In this document: in pieces, positions 43,395 through 52,312 of the stretch
Position numbering within the stretch: the stretch's first letter is position 1
Layout: each line of letters opens with the position of its first letter
Assembly: GCF_005145045.1 (NCBI RefSeq)
Contig: NZ_CP039691.1
Location: 942,001-1,006,000 of the forward strand
DNA length: 64,000 bases
Direction: 5' to 3'
From: Agrobacterium larrymoorei
Lineage (GTDB): Bacteria; Pseudomonadota; Alphaproteobacteria; Rhizobiales; Rhizobiaceae
Translations under genes and position numbers: made by a program
The notes under the pieces: model-generated
What the model saw: only the letters and a program-made list of their open reading frames with translations
What the model was told of the DNA's origin: nothing
Databases searched by the model: none

Positions 43395-43817
43395 TCAAAT
43401 AAGTGATTTCTTCAAATAGGTCAGAGCGAAACCATCGTTGATATCTTCAATCTGGCCAAATGTCGTATACCCGCATTTTTGATAAAGGGCGAGCGCTTCC
43501 GGGTTCATGGTGTCGATATAGGCGCCCTTGCAGCCGCGTTTGCGGGCTTCATCTTCCGCCATGCCGAGCAGCTTTGGGCCGAGCCCTTGGCCGCGAAGTT
43601 CCTCGGGGATGAAGAGGAGGGCGGTGTAGAGCCAGCCGCGCGCTGTGTGGCCTGAAAGGCCGCCGATGACCTGGCCGTCATCATTTCTCAGCGCGATAAC
43701 GAGGTCCTTCCATTCGGCGGGGCCGAAGCGGTTGGTATTATAGCTCTTGAGTCCGTTGAAGATCGCGGCTTTCGCATCCTCATCCGTGCCATCGCTGAGT
43801 TCGATCTCATAGTTCAT
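43395..43817 (-). CDS. GNAT-family N-acetyltransferase
   Basis: 140 residues from ATG 43817; a TTG at 43823 overlapping the previous stop is the alternative. GNAT motif A: LYTALLFIPEELRGQGLGPKLLGMAEDEARKRGCKGAYIDTMNPEALALYQKCGYTTFG, with the RGQGLG CoA loop intact. Its start nearly abuts the end of the 693-aa membrane protein gene, so it may be cotranscribed with the MoxR operon. The acceptor is unknown. Confidence 0.87.
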   Translation of the reverse strand: MNYEIELSDGTDEDAKAAIFNGLKSYNTNRFGPAEWKDLVIALRNDDGQVIGGLSGHTARGWLYTALLFIPEELRGQGLGPKLLGMAEDEARKRGCKGAYIDTMNPEALALYQKCGYTTFGQIEDINDGFALTYLKKSLI

Positions 43818-43819
43818 GC

Positions 43820-45901
43820 TCAACGGCCCTCACGCCACCAGAGCGCGGAGAAGGCGAGCAGCAGGGCGGCGAGGCCTGCGAAACCGGCGAAGAGTGGCAG
43901 GGTGTTGACGCCTTTCAGGACGGTTTCATCGGTGAGGCGGATCAGCATGCGGTCATTGTCTGCCACGCGGACATCGCCGCGAACGGGCAGAATATCCGGT
44001 AGCACGACGCTGCCATTGTCGTTGACCACGCGGTGGATGCTGCCGCGCGTCGCGTCGGTCACGGGTTTGAGCGTATCCGTCGTGGAGATCATCGCCTTGA
44101 ATTCCGGCGCATCGACCGCGCCGACATGGACCAGCGTGGTGAATTCGCCATTGGCGATTTCGTAGAGCCCGGTTTCGTCCATGCGGCGCTCGATCTTGTA
44201 GAGGCCGGGTTCGGTCTGCGTGAAATTCATGGTCTCCGTTTTGCCGGAGGGGAATTTCACCGTGGCGTTGCCGGGGTTGTCGCCGATGGTCTGGCGGGTC
44301 ACTTCCAGCATGCGGCCATTGGCGCGCGCTGTGAGTGCTTCTTCTTCTAGTTCCGGTTCCTTCATCAGCCAGTGGGCAATGCGGCGATAGAGTGCCACAT
44401 GCGGGCCGCCGCCTTCGAAGCCGCGGGCCCAGAGCCAGCCCTGATCGGAAAGCAGCATGGCAACGCGGCCTTCGCCCTGTCGGTTCAGCACCAGCAACGG
44501 GTCCTGACCTGCACCGAGCATGACCGTCTGCCCCTGCGGCTGCTCGACGCCGACGGTGCGGAACCAGCGGCCCCAATGGGGCGGCTCATCGCCGGAACCT
44601 TCCAGCCCGCGCGTGACGGGATGCTTCTTTCCGGCATCCGAAAGGCGCGGGTAGAAGGGCGCCTGGTTCATCTGGCCGGTCGGCTGCGCTGGCAGGACAG
44701 AGGCGAGCGGCGTCATGGCAATGGAGTCTTGGCCCGCATGTTCGGGGCCAGCGGCAATCAAAAGCGCGCCGCCTTTTTCGACATATTGGGCGATGTAATC
44801 GTAATAGAGGATCGGCAGCACGCCGCGATGCTGGTAGCGGTCGAAGATGATCAAGTCGAAATCATTGATTTTTTCAACGAAGAGTTCGCGCGTCGGGAAG
44901 GCGATCAGCGACAACTCGTTGATCGGCGTGCCATCCTGCTTTTCCGGCGGGCGCAGAATGGTGAAGTGCACCAGATCGACCGAGGTGTCGGATTTCAGCA
45001 GGTTGCGCCATGCGCGTTCACCGGCATGGGGCTCTCCGGAAACCAGCAGCACGCGCAGGTTCTGGCGGATGCCTTCGATGACGTGGACGGCGCGGTTGTT
45101 GGCTGTGGTGACTTCGCCCGGAAGCTCCGCCACGGAAAATTCCATGACGTTGTTGCCGCCACGTGGCACCTTGAAACTGAACGGGATGGGGCGACCCGGA
45201 ACGGCTTGCAGATTGGCAATTTCCTGACCGTTCATCTTGACGGTGACGTTGGCCGATCCGCTCTGCGTGCGGCCCTCATCGAAGACGCGCAGCGTCAGCT
45301 GCTGTTCTTCATTGACGATGCCGAAGCGGGGGGCACGGACGACCTCGATGCGACGATCGAACTCATCGGCGCGGCCTGTTATGAGGCCGTGCACGGGGGC
45401 TTTGAAGCCGAGGGTCTGTTCGATATTTGGCGTGGCGTTGGGAATATCGTGGATCTGGCCGTCGCTGAGGAAAATCGCGCCGCCGACGCGTGAGGGTGAG
45501 ACATCCGAGACGGCTGCGGCAAGGCTGGAGAAGAGGTTGGTAGCAGGGGAATCGCTGTTGGGATCGTTCTCCACTTCCACGACGCGCGGCTCGATGCGCG
45601 GGAAACGAGCGAGGCGTTCGCGCAGCGTTGCCAGTGCCTGATCGGTCTGCTCATGACGTTGCTGTACGTCCTGACTTTGCGAACGATCCACGATGACGGG
45701 GACGATGGTCGAGAGTGGCTCGCGCTCTTCATTCGTCAGCAGCGGGTTTGCGATGGCGAGCAGTAAGGCGGCCAGCGCCAGCCCGCGCAACCACGCACCG
45801 CGAACGCCGCGCAGCAGGCCGATGATGGCGAGGATGAGGGCAGCAGCGGCGAGAACGGCAAGGACGGTCCAAGGAAGGAATGGCGCGAAGGAGAGGTTCA
45901 T
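43820..45901 (-). CDS. Large membrane-anchored protein of the MoxR operon (glutamine-amidotransferase-like fold)
   Basis: 693 residues. Two N-terminal helices (about 10-50), a long periplasmic-type region and one C-terminal helix (about 668-688). Residues 65-175 (VPVIVDRSQSQDVQQRHEQTD... AIFLSDGQIHD) look like a degenerate von Willebrand A domain. The middle (LLVSGEPHAGERAWRNLLKSD... FDLIIFDRYQ... GGALLIAAGPEHA) resembles the class I glutamine-amidotransferase-like fold, but a catalytic Cys-His pair is not evident. It lies 3 bases after the DUF4159 gene, within a MoxR-DUF58 operon, so a role in assembling or stressing the cell envelope is likely but unproven. Confidence 0.82.
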   Translation of the reverse strand: MNLSFAPFLPWTVLAVLAAAALILAIIGLLRGVRGAWLRGLALAALLLAIANPLLTNEEREPLSTIVPVIVDRSQSQDVQQRHEQTDQALATLRERLARFPRIEPRVVEVENDPNSDSPATNLFSSLAAAVSDVSPSRVGGAIFLSDGQIHDIPNATPNIEQTLGFKAPVHGLITGRADEFDRRIEVVRAPRFGIVNEEQQLTLRVFDEGRTQSGSANVTVKMNGQEIANLQAVPGRPIPFSFKVPRGGNNVMEFSVAELPGEVTTANNRAVHVIEGIRQNLRVLLVSGEPHAGERAWRNLLKSDTSVDLVHFTILRPPEKQDGTPINELSLIAFPTRELFVEKINDFDLIIFDRYQHRGVLPILYYDYIAQYVEKGGALLIAAGPEHAGQDSIAMTPLASVLPAQPTGQMNQAPFYPRLSDAGKKHPVTRGLEGSGDEPPHWGRWFRTVGVEQPQGQTVMLGAGQDPLLVLNRQGEGRVAMLLSDQGWLWARGFEGGGPHVALYRRIAHWLMKEPELEEEALTARANGRMLEVTRQTIGDNPGNATVKFPSGKTETMNFTQTEPGLYKIERRMDETGLYEIANGEFTTLVHVGAVDAPEFKAMISTTDTLKPVTDATRGSIHRVVNDNGSVVLPDILPVRGDVRVADNDRMLIRLTDETVLKGVNTLPLFAGFAGLAALLLAFSALWWREGR

Positions 45902-45904
45902 GCG

Positions 45905-48715
45905 TTACTGCCCCAATCTCTGGAGGATATCGGGCACATGCACCTGATCGGCCTTATAATTTCCGGTCAGCATATACATCATGATGTTGACGCCGGAACG
46001 GAAGGCGTGTTCGCGCTGCACCTCATCCGGCGGTACGGTGGGCAGCACGGGTGCGCCATTGTCATCAATGGCCCATGCACCGGCGAAATCATTGCCGGTA
46101 ATGATGATGGGCGAGACGCCATCGCCCTGCGACGACACGCCGGAGGTTGAGCGGGCGGCATCCTGACGCGATTCGACCCAGAGCGGGCTGCCATTATAGC
46201 GACCGGGGAAGTTGTTCAGCAGATAGAAGGAGCGCGTGACGACGTGATCCTGCGGGACGGGTTCCAGCGGCGGAATATCGACATTGGCGAGAATTTCCTG
46301 AAGGCGCTGGCCGTTTGCGCTGGTGCTGCCGCTTTCGAGCGAGGAGAATTGGTCGCGCGTATCGAAAAGCACGGTTCCGCCTGCGCGCATATAGGCATCG
46401 ATGCGGGAGATGGCCGCTGTCGAGGGCATGGGGGCCGTGGCGGAAATCGGCCAGTAGATAATGGGATAGAAGGACAGCTCGTCCTTGGAAATATCGAGCC
46501 CAACCGGCGCGCCGGGTTCCAGCGTGGTGCGCCATGTGAGGAACTCGGTCAGGCCCTGCAGGCCCTGCTGGGAAATGCGGTCGACATCGTCCTCGCCAGT
46601 GCGGACATAGGCGAGGTGGGTTGTGTCGAGGCTGTTGAGAATGGCTTCATCGCCGGGCCTGGTATCATCGGCCTGCACTGGATTGGGCGTCATCAGTGCA
46701 AAGGCGCTGGCGACTGCGATGAGGATGGCGGCGGCAGACGAGCGGGCGCGGGGCAGACGTGAGAAGACGCCGTTCATGAAGAGCATGATGAGGCTATCGG
46801 CAAAGAGCATGAGCAAAGCTGCGATGAAGAGGGCAGGGCGCAGCGACTTTGCCGCTTCGCCGACGAGGCCTTCCGTGGCGACCGCTGTGCCTGCCAGCGC
46901 GGTATCCATGGGGCGTAGCGTAGCGCCGGGCGGCAGCAGGTTGAGCGCGACGAAACCGGATTCCGTGCCGTAAAGGCCGGGCGGGTTATCGAAGCTGGCG
47001 AGCGGGTTCTGGCCCGGGCGTGCTTCCAGCGGGCGGGCGGTGCCGATTTCTGGCGAAAGCGAGCCGGTGGCGGTCAGAACGCGGTAAGGCGGGAGTGCCG
47101 CGGCAGGAGCGTTGGCCGAGGCAGAAGAGCCGCCGACCTGCGACAGCTGCACGATACGGCGCAGCATTTCCACGAAATGGCCGGAAATCGGCAAATCGGA
47201 CCAGCTGGCTTCGGCGCTGACATGGAACAACACGATGCGGCCCGCATCGACATTGCGGGTGGTGACGAGCGGCGTACCATCGGCAAGGCTTGCCCATGTG
47301 CGTTCGGCAAGGTCCGGCGTCGGTTCGGCCAGAACCTGCCGCTTGATGTGCACGCCTTCGGCTGTTGGCATGCCTGCGAACGGGCCGAATTTGGGGAAGT
47401 CGGCCAGCGGCTGCGGTTCTGCCCATGACAGCGCGCCGCCAAGGGCGCGCTCGCCCTGGCGCAGTGTGACGGGCACAAGCGGGTCTTCAGCCGGTGCGGC
47501 GGCAAGGCGTGGGCCTGCGAAGCGGATAAGGGTGCCGCCGCGCGATAGCCAGCGTTCCAGCGGCGCATAAGTTTCCTGCGGCAGACGACCGATATCGGCC
47601 ATGACGATGACGGAGGGGTTGGACTGAAGCAGCTCGGGGATGGCGACGGCGAGATCGGCCTGCCGCTGCGGCACGAGATCGACATAGGGCTGAAGTGCGC
47701 GGCTGATATAATAGAGCGGCTGGAGTAGCGGCTGGAAATCATTGCCGGTTTCGCCGGCCAGAAGTGCGACGCGACGGCGGCGGAAGCCATCATCCAGCAG
47801 ATGGGTGGAGCCTGCGGTAGCGAGCCGGTCGATGGACAGGCGAGCGAAATCGTTGCGCAGTTCGAAGGGCGCGCTGAGTGTAGCGGTGGTTTCCGCAGCG
47901 CCGGGCGCAAAGGTGGCGCCATCGCTGGCGAGAATGCGGCCCTGACTATCCTGTGCGTTGATGGTGTAATTCGCAGCGCCGCTGGTTTTGAGGCGCGAGA
48001 GGGAAACGGTCATGGTTTCGGCGCCGTTTTCAGCGCCGGTAATGGCGGCAACGGCCTGACCATCGCCTTCGATGACGCGGAATTCGGATGCCTGCATGCT
48101 GGCAAGATTGCTGAGTGCGGCGCGGTCTTCCGGCGTGGCGACGCCATCGGTGATATAGGCGAGCGTGCCGGGGGTGGTGCCGTTCAGGGCTTCATGGACG
48201 GCTTCTGCGGCGCGAACGCGATCCGGCATCAGCGGCTGCGGCTTGGCGGCGGCGAGTTTTTCCAGCGCTGCCGCCGTCGTGCCGGGCTCGGCATCGTGAT
48301 CACGATCTGCGGTGAAGGCGATGGACACGGGGCGCTCGGCGCGTTCCGCATCGCCAATCAGGGCTTCTGCGGTGTGAACGCGGCGCTCCCAATCCGGCGC
48401 GGAAGCCCAGCTATTATCCACGATCAGCACCAGCGGGCCGTTGCCAGCCAACGTGTTGTTGCGCGGGTTGATGACGGGATCGGCCAGCGCAAGAATGACG
48501 GCCGCGGCGAGCAACATACGCAGAAGTGTGAGCCACCAAGGGCTTTTGGACGGCGTTTCCTCACGCTTCAGAACCGTTGCCAGAATGCGCAGCGGCGGGA
48601 AGACTTCCGTCTTCGGGCGCGGCGGCGTGAGGCGCAGCAGCCACCAGATGGCGGGCAGTGCAAGCAGGCCAAGCAGAATATAGGGGCTGGTGAAGACGAA
48701 AGGCAGCGCGCTCAT
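45905..48715 (-). CDS. BatA-type N-terminal / DUF4159 membrane protein
   Basis: 936 residues. The N-terminal BatA motif (FTSPYILLGLLALPAIWWLLRLTPPRPKTEVFPPLRIL) is followed by a second helix, a vWA-like region (LVLIVDNSWASAPDWERR) and an amidotransferase-like middle. A helix lies near residue 650, and a C-terminal DUF4159 domain (LAYVRTGEDDVDRISQQGLQGLTEFLTWRT... FYPIIYWPIS) follows. ATGA overlap with the DUF58 gene. Such proteins accompany MoxR ATPases in alphaproteobacteria; their biochemical role is not defined. Confidence 0.88.
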   Translation of the reverse strand: MSALPFVFTSPYILLGLLALPAIWWLLRLTPPRPKTEVFPPLRILATVLKREETPSKSPWWLTLLRMLLAAAVILALADPVINPRNNTLAGNGPLVLIVDNSWASAPDWERRVHTAEALIGDAERAERPVSIAFTADRDHDAEPGTTAAALEKLAAAKPQPLMPDRVRAAEAVHEALNGTTPGTLAYITDGVATPEDRAALSNLASMQASEFRVIEGDGQAVAAITGAENGAETMTVSLSRLKTSGAANYTINAQDSQGRILASDGATFAPGAAETTATLSAPFELRNDFARLSIDRLATAGSTHLLDDGFRRRRVALLAGETGNDFQPLLQPLYYISRALQPYVDLVPQRQADLAVAIPELLQSNPSVIVMADIGRLPQETYAPLERWLSRGGTLIRFAGPRLAAAPAEDPLVPVTLRQGERALGGALSWAEPQPLADFPKFGPFAGMPTAEGVHIKRQVLAEPTPDLAERTWASLADGTPLVTTRNVDAGRIVLFHVSAEASWSDLPISGHFVEMLRRIVQLSQVGGSSASANAPAAALPPYRVLTATGSLSPEIGTARPLEARPGQNPLASFDNPPGLYGTESGFVALNLLPPGATLRPMDTALAGTAVATEGLVGEAAKSLRPALFIAALLMLFADSLIMLFMNGVFSRLPRARSSAAAILIAVASAFALMTPNPVQADDTRPGDEAILNSLDTTHLAYVRTGEDDVDRISQQGLQGLTEFLTWRTTLEPGAPVGLDISKDELSFYPIIYWPISATAPMPSTAAISRIDAYMRAGGTVLFDTRDQFSSLESGSTSANGQRLQEILANVDIPPLEPVPQDHVVTRSFYLLNNFPGRYNGSPLWVESRQDAARSTSGVSSQGDGVSPIIITGNDFAGAWAIDDNGAPVLPTVPPDEVQREHAFRSGVNIMMYMLTGNYKADQVHVPDILQRLGQ

Positions 48716-49632
48716 GTGCGGCCTCCGTTTCGTCCACCGGCAGGCGCGCCGGAGAGATACATGTGCATTGCGACCAGCGCTTCGGAGGCCAGATGATCCG
48801 TTCTGTGGAAGACGAAGTTCCAGCCGAGACGGCGCAGTGATGAAGAGAGGGCTTCGCGCCGTGCGAAATAGGCGCGCGTATAGTCATCGCGGATGGTTTC
48901 GGCGCGGCCCGAGGTCAGCTTTTCACCGGTTTCCGGGTCCGAGAATTCGGTGCGACCGCTATAGGGGAAGACTTCTTCCGCCGGGTCGGCAATCTCCACC
49001 ACATGGCCGCGAAGGCCACGGCGGGCGAGTGGGGTCAATCGCTCCATGACGCTTGCAGCATCATCGAGAAAATCTCCGATCAGCACGATATCGCTGGAGC
49101 CACGGATCATGCGCGTATCGGGAAGGCCGGTGGTTGCCGGGGCGTGCATGATAGCGGTTGCCAGACGCTCCGCCGCATTGCGGGCGGAAACCGGCTCCAT
49201 GATGCCGGGGCAGCCGATGCGCTCGCCGGAGCGGGCGAGTATTTCCGCCAGGGCCAGCATGAGGACAAGCGCGCGGCTTTCCTTCGAGACGGTGCCGAGC
49301 GTGGATTTGAACATCATGGAAGGGGACAGGTCAGCCCAGAGCCAGATGGTGTGCGCGGCTTCCCACTCACGGTCTCGCACATAGGTATGATCGTCGCGGG
49401 CGGAGCGCCGCCAATCGATGCGCGACAGGCTCTCGCCGTCCGCATAGGGCCGGAACTGCCAGAAATTTTCACCGATGCCGCGCTTGCGGCGGCCATGCCA
49501 GCCAGCCGTGACGGTGTTGGCGATGCGCTTGGCTTCCACCATGCAATCCGGCACCAGAGCGGCGCGCTGGCGCGCGCGGGCGAGCACTTCGCTGCCCGAT
49601 GTCTGCTCTACGATCTGGCCGATGGATGCCAC
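48712..49632 (-). CDS. DUF58 domain protein
   Basis: 306 residues from GTG 49632 with AGGAG upstream. The conserved DUF58 core reads GENFWQFRPYADGESLSRIDWRRSARDDHTYVRDREWEAAHTIWLWADLSPSMMFKS, where the last part is a degenerate MIDAS-like segment of a vWA fold. DUF58 proteins are the usual partners of MoxR AAA ATPases, which are thought to remodel vWA-containing client complexes. It lies 36 bases downstream of the moxR gene. Confidence 0.92.
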   Translation of the reverse strand: MASIGQIVEQTSGSEVLARARQRAALVPDCMVEAKRIANTVTAGWHGRRKRGIGENFWQFRPYADGESLSRIDWRRSARDDHTYVRDREWEAAHTIWLWADLSPSMMFKSTLGTVSKESRALVLMLALAEILARSGERIGCPGIMEPVSARNAAERLATAIMHAPATTGLPDTRMIRGSSDIVLIGDFLDDAASVMERLTPLARRGLRGHVVEIADPAEEVFPYSGRTEFSDPETGEKLTSGRAETIRDDYTRAYFARREALSSSLRRLGWNFVFHRTDHLASEALVAMHMYLSGAPAGGRNGGRT

Positions 49633-49668
49633 ATGCGCTCCTGTCTGCTTGACGAGACCTATAAGGCG

Positions 49669-50679
49669 TTAGTGCTTTGCCTGTTCCACGAGACCGGCGA
49701 TGACATCGCGGACCGACATGCCTTCCGCACGGGCCGCGAAGGTGAGCGCCATGCGGTGTTCCAGCACGGGTTCGGCCAGCGCATAGACATCATCCAGTGA
49801 CGGTGCGAGGCGGCCTTCATACAGCGCACGGGCGCGAGCCGTCAGCATCAGGGACTGGCCAGCGCGTGGACCCGGCCCCCAAGCAACGTTCTTATCGGTC
49901 AGTTTGTTGCCCTGTCCGGGGCGTGCGGAGCGGACGAGAGACAGGATCGCATCTACCACCTTGTCGCTGACAGGCATCTGGCGAATGAGGGTCTGGACTT
50001 CCATCAGGCGATCCGCATCGATCATCTTGCGGGCTTCGCCGGATGCGGTGCCTGTCGTGTCGAGCAGGATCTGGCGTTCGGCGGCAAGATCGGGATAATC
50101 GACATCCACCTGAAGCAGGAAGCGGTCGAGCTGGGCTTCGGGAAGCGGATAGGTGCCTTCCTGCTCCAGCGGGTTCTGGGTTGCCAGAACATGGAAAGGC
50201 TTCGGCAGATCGAAACGCTGACCGGCAACGGTGATGTGATATTCCTGCATGGCCTGCAAAAGTGCAGACTGCGTGCGCGGGCTGGCGCGGTTGATTTCAT
50301 CCGCCATCAGAAGCTGGCCGAAAATCGGGCCCTTGATGAAGCGGAAGGAGCGGCGACCGCTCTCATCCTGATCCATGACTTCCGAGCCGAGAATATCCGA
50401 TGGCATAAGGTCCGGGGTGAACTGGATGCGGTTGGCATCGAGGCCAAGAACCGTGCCGAGCGTGGTGACGAGCTTGGTTTTCGCAAGGCCGGGAACACCG
50501 ACGAGAAGCGCGTGGCCGCCGGACAGGATGGCGAGAAGCGTATTCTGCACCACTTTTTCCTGACCGAAGATGACCTTGGAGACTTCGCCGCGAATGGCTG
50601 CGATATCCGACAGCGCTTTTTCGGCAGCGGCGATGATCGCCTTTTCGTCGAGGGTTTCGCTGGTATTCATAATGCCCAT
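49669..50679 (-). CDS. MoxR-family AAA+ ATPase
   Basis: 336 residues; GGAG lies 6 bases before ATG 50679. Walker A GVPGLAKTKL at 61-70, Walker B LLMADEINRASPRTQSALLQAMQE, sensor VLATQNPLEQEGTYPLPEAQLDRFL (MoxR signature) and the lid domain near 240-330. MoxR ATPases act as chaperones that activate or assemble metal-dependent or vWA-domain partners. First gene of the minus-strand operon moxR-DUF58-DUF4159-membrane protein. Confidence 0.95.
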   Translation of the reverse strand: MGIMNTSETLDEKAIIAAAEKALSDIAAIRGEVSKVIFGQEKVVQNTLLAILSGGHALLVGVPGLAKTKLVTTLGTVLGLDANRIQFTPDLMPSDILGSEVMDQDESGRRSFRFIKGPIFGQLLMADEINRASPRTQSALLQAMQEYHITVAGQRFDLPKPFHVLATQNPLEQEGTYPLPEAQLDRFLLQVDVDYPDLAAERQILLDTTGTASGEARKMIDADRLMEVQTLIRQMPVSDKVVDAILSLVRSARPGQGNKLTDKNVAWGPGPRAGQSLMLTARARALYEGRLAPSLDDVYALAEPVLEHRMALTFAARAEGMSVRDVIAGLVEQAKH

Positions 50680-50856
50680 ATCGCTCTCCTCAAGACCTTG
50701 CCGAAGTTTCCGTCGCTATCGATACTTACCGAATACAGGACGGATTTCGCGCTGCATATAGCTTATTGCCATTGGGGCGGCTGACAAGCATCCTTTGAAT
50801 GACTATCTCGTTACCCATGCTTAGTTATTCAATAATTGGCAAAGCAGGGCTCGAAT

Positions 50857-51492
50857 ATGGCAGATGACAGGATAAATTCAGCGGGAGACGCGGCGGGGCT
50901 TGCCGCGCTCATCTCCCGTGCCAGCGAGCAGGCCGGGGAACAGGCGAGTGAAAAACGCCGGGGACCTGCCCCTGTCGAGAAATGGAACCCGCCCTTCTGC
51001 GGTGATCTGGACATGGAAATCCGGGCGGATGGCACGTGGTTCTACATGGGCACGCCGATTGGCCGCGCCCCGCTGGTGCGCCTGTTTTCCACGGTTTTGC
51101 GCAAGGATGAGGACGGCAAGACCTATCTCGTGACGCCTGTGGAAAAGGTTGGCATCCGCGTTGTGGACGCGCCCTTCATCGCTGTGGAGATGAATGTGAG
51201 CGAGAAGGATGGCGAGCCGCTTTTGACCTTCCGCACAAATGTTGGTGATGTGGTGGAGGCCGGTGTCGATCATCCGCTTCGTTTTGTGACGGGTGATGGC
51301 AATGACGAGCTGAAGCCCTATCTGCTTGTGCGCGGGCGGCTGGAGGCGTTGGTTTCGCGTGCTGTTATGTATGATCTGGTGGAATTGGGTGAGGTTATCG
51401 AGATCGATGGCCGGGAGATGTTTTCCGTTCGATCAGGCGGGGAGGTGTTTCCGGTAATGCCTGCGGATGAATTAAGTGAATTGTCGAGATGA
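50857..51492 (+). CDS. DUF1285 domain protein
   Basis: 211 residues from ATG 50857; a TTG at 50836 in frame is possible. After a variable N-terminus the conserved domain reads WNPPFCGDLDMEIRADGTWFYMGTPIGRAPLVRLFSTVLRKDEDGKTYLVTPVEKVGIRVVDAPF, diagnostic for DUF1285, a small two-domain fold of unknown function. It is followed by the CoA pyrophosphatase and CCA-adding enzyme genes, an order common in Rhizobiales. Confidence 0.9.
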   Translation: MADDRINSAGDAAGLAALISRASEQAGEQASEKRRGPAPVEKWNPPFCGDLDMEIRADGTWFYMGTPIGRAPLVRLFSTVLRKDEDGKTYLVTPVEKVGIRVVDAPFIAVEMNVSEKDGEPLLTFRTNVGDVVEAGVDHPLRFVTGDGNDELKPYLLVRGRLEALVSRAVMYDLVELGEVIEIDGREMFSVRSGGEVFPVMPADELSELSR

Positions 51493-51517
51493 GAACTGCT
51501 TTAGAAGTTATAGAGCG

Positions 51518-51652
51518 CCCCTCATTCCTGTGCTTGTCACAGGAATCTAGTCGACGCGCGTCCGCGCGGCGGGAAGAGTCTTTCAGCCCAAGACTGGGCC
51601 GGCTGGATTCCTGTGACGCCCTCGGACTTGATCCGGGGAACAGGAATGAGGG
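51518..51652. repeat. Family A dispersed palindrome, copy 3
   Basis: Outer arms CCCTCATTCCTG and CAGGAATGAGGG are exact complements. The inner core (GACGCGCGTC... AGAGTCTTT... AGCCCAAGA... GGCTGG) is the family A core in inverted orientation relative to 18501-18630. Its right end runs into the ribosome site of the next gene. Confidence 0.8.
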
Positions 51653-51664
51653 AGGTTTGCGGTG

Positions 51665-52312
51665 ATGCTTTCTGCGACGAATGACCTCCAGAATTTCTCA
51701 GCCGCCGACTTCCGGCGGCGTGTCCTCCAGCACGGCGAAGGTGTGGCGGAGCGGGAAGATGCGGACCATGGAGATCATGTGCTGAACCCCGGTGTTCGTC
51801 TGTCGGGCGAGGGTATCCGCCTTAAAGATGCGGCGGTGCTGGTGCCGGTTATCGAGGATGGACGGGATGCGCGGGTGATTTTTACTCAGCGGACATCGAC
51901 GCTGCGCAAGCATTCCGGCCAAATCTCCTTTCCCGGTGGCGGGATCGACGCGGAAGATCGCTCGCCGGAAGAGGCGGCGCTGCGCGAGACGGAGGAGGAA
52001 ATCGGCATTTCGCGGGACTTCATCGAGACCGTGGGGCGGATGCCGGATTATATTTCCGGCACGGGCTTTCGCATCAAGCCGGTGCTTTCTGTGGTGAAGC
52101 GTGGCTTTACGCTGGTGCCGAACCCAACCGAAGTGGATGAGGTTTTCGAAGTGCCGCTGTCGTTCCTGATGGACCCGGCCAATCACAGGCGCGGCAGCCG
52201 CATGTTTCAGGGGAAGGAACGGTTTTTCTACGAAATGCCCTATGGCGAGCGCTACATTTGGGGCATTACGGCGGGCATCGTGCGCAGCATTTACGAGAGG
52301 TTTTATTCATGA
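51665..52312 (+). CDS. NUDIX CoA pyrophosphatase-like protein
   Basis: 215 residues from ATG 51665; GTG 51662 one codon earlier fits the ribosome site GGGAGG equally well. The segment LRKHSGQISFPGGGIDAEDRSPEEAALRETEEEIGI joins the CoA-pyrophosphatase signature (L-HxGQxxFPGG) to a complete NUDIX box. The E. coli relative is YeaB/NudL, cleaving CoA and its thioesters to phosphopantetheine and 3',5'-ADP. The stop overlaps the next start (ATGA). Confidence 0.9.
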   Translation: MLSATNDLQNFSAADFRRRVLQHGEGVAEREDADHGDHVLNPGVRLSGEGIRLKDAAVLVPVIEDGRDARVIFTQRTSTLRKHSGQISFPGGGIDAEDRSPEEAALRETEEEIGISRDFIETVGRMPDYISGTGFRIKPVLSVVKRGFTLVPNPTEVDEVFEVPLSFLMDPANHRRGSRMFQGKERFFYEMPYGERYIWGITAGIVRSIYERFYS

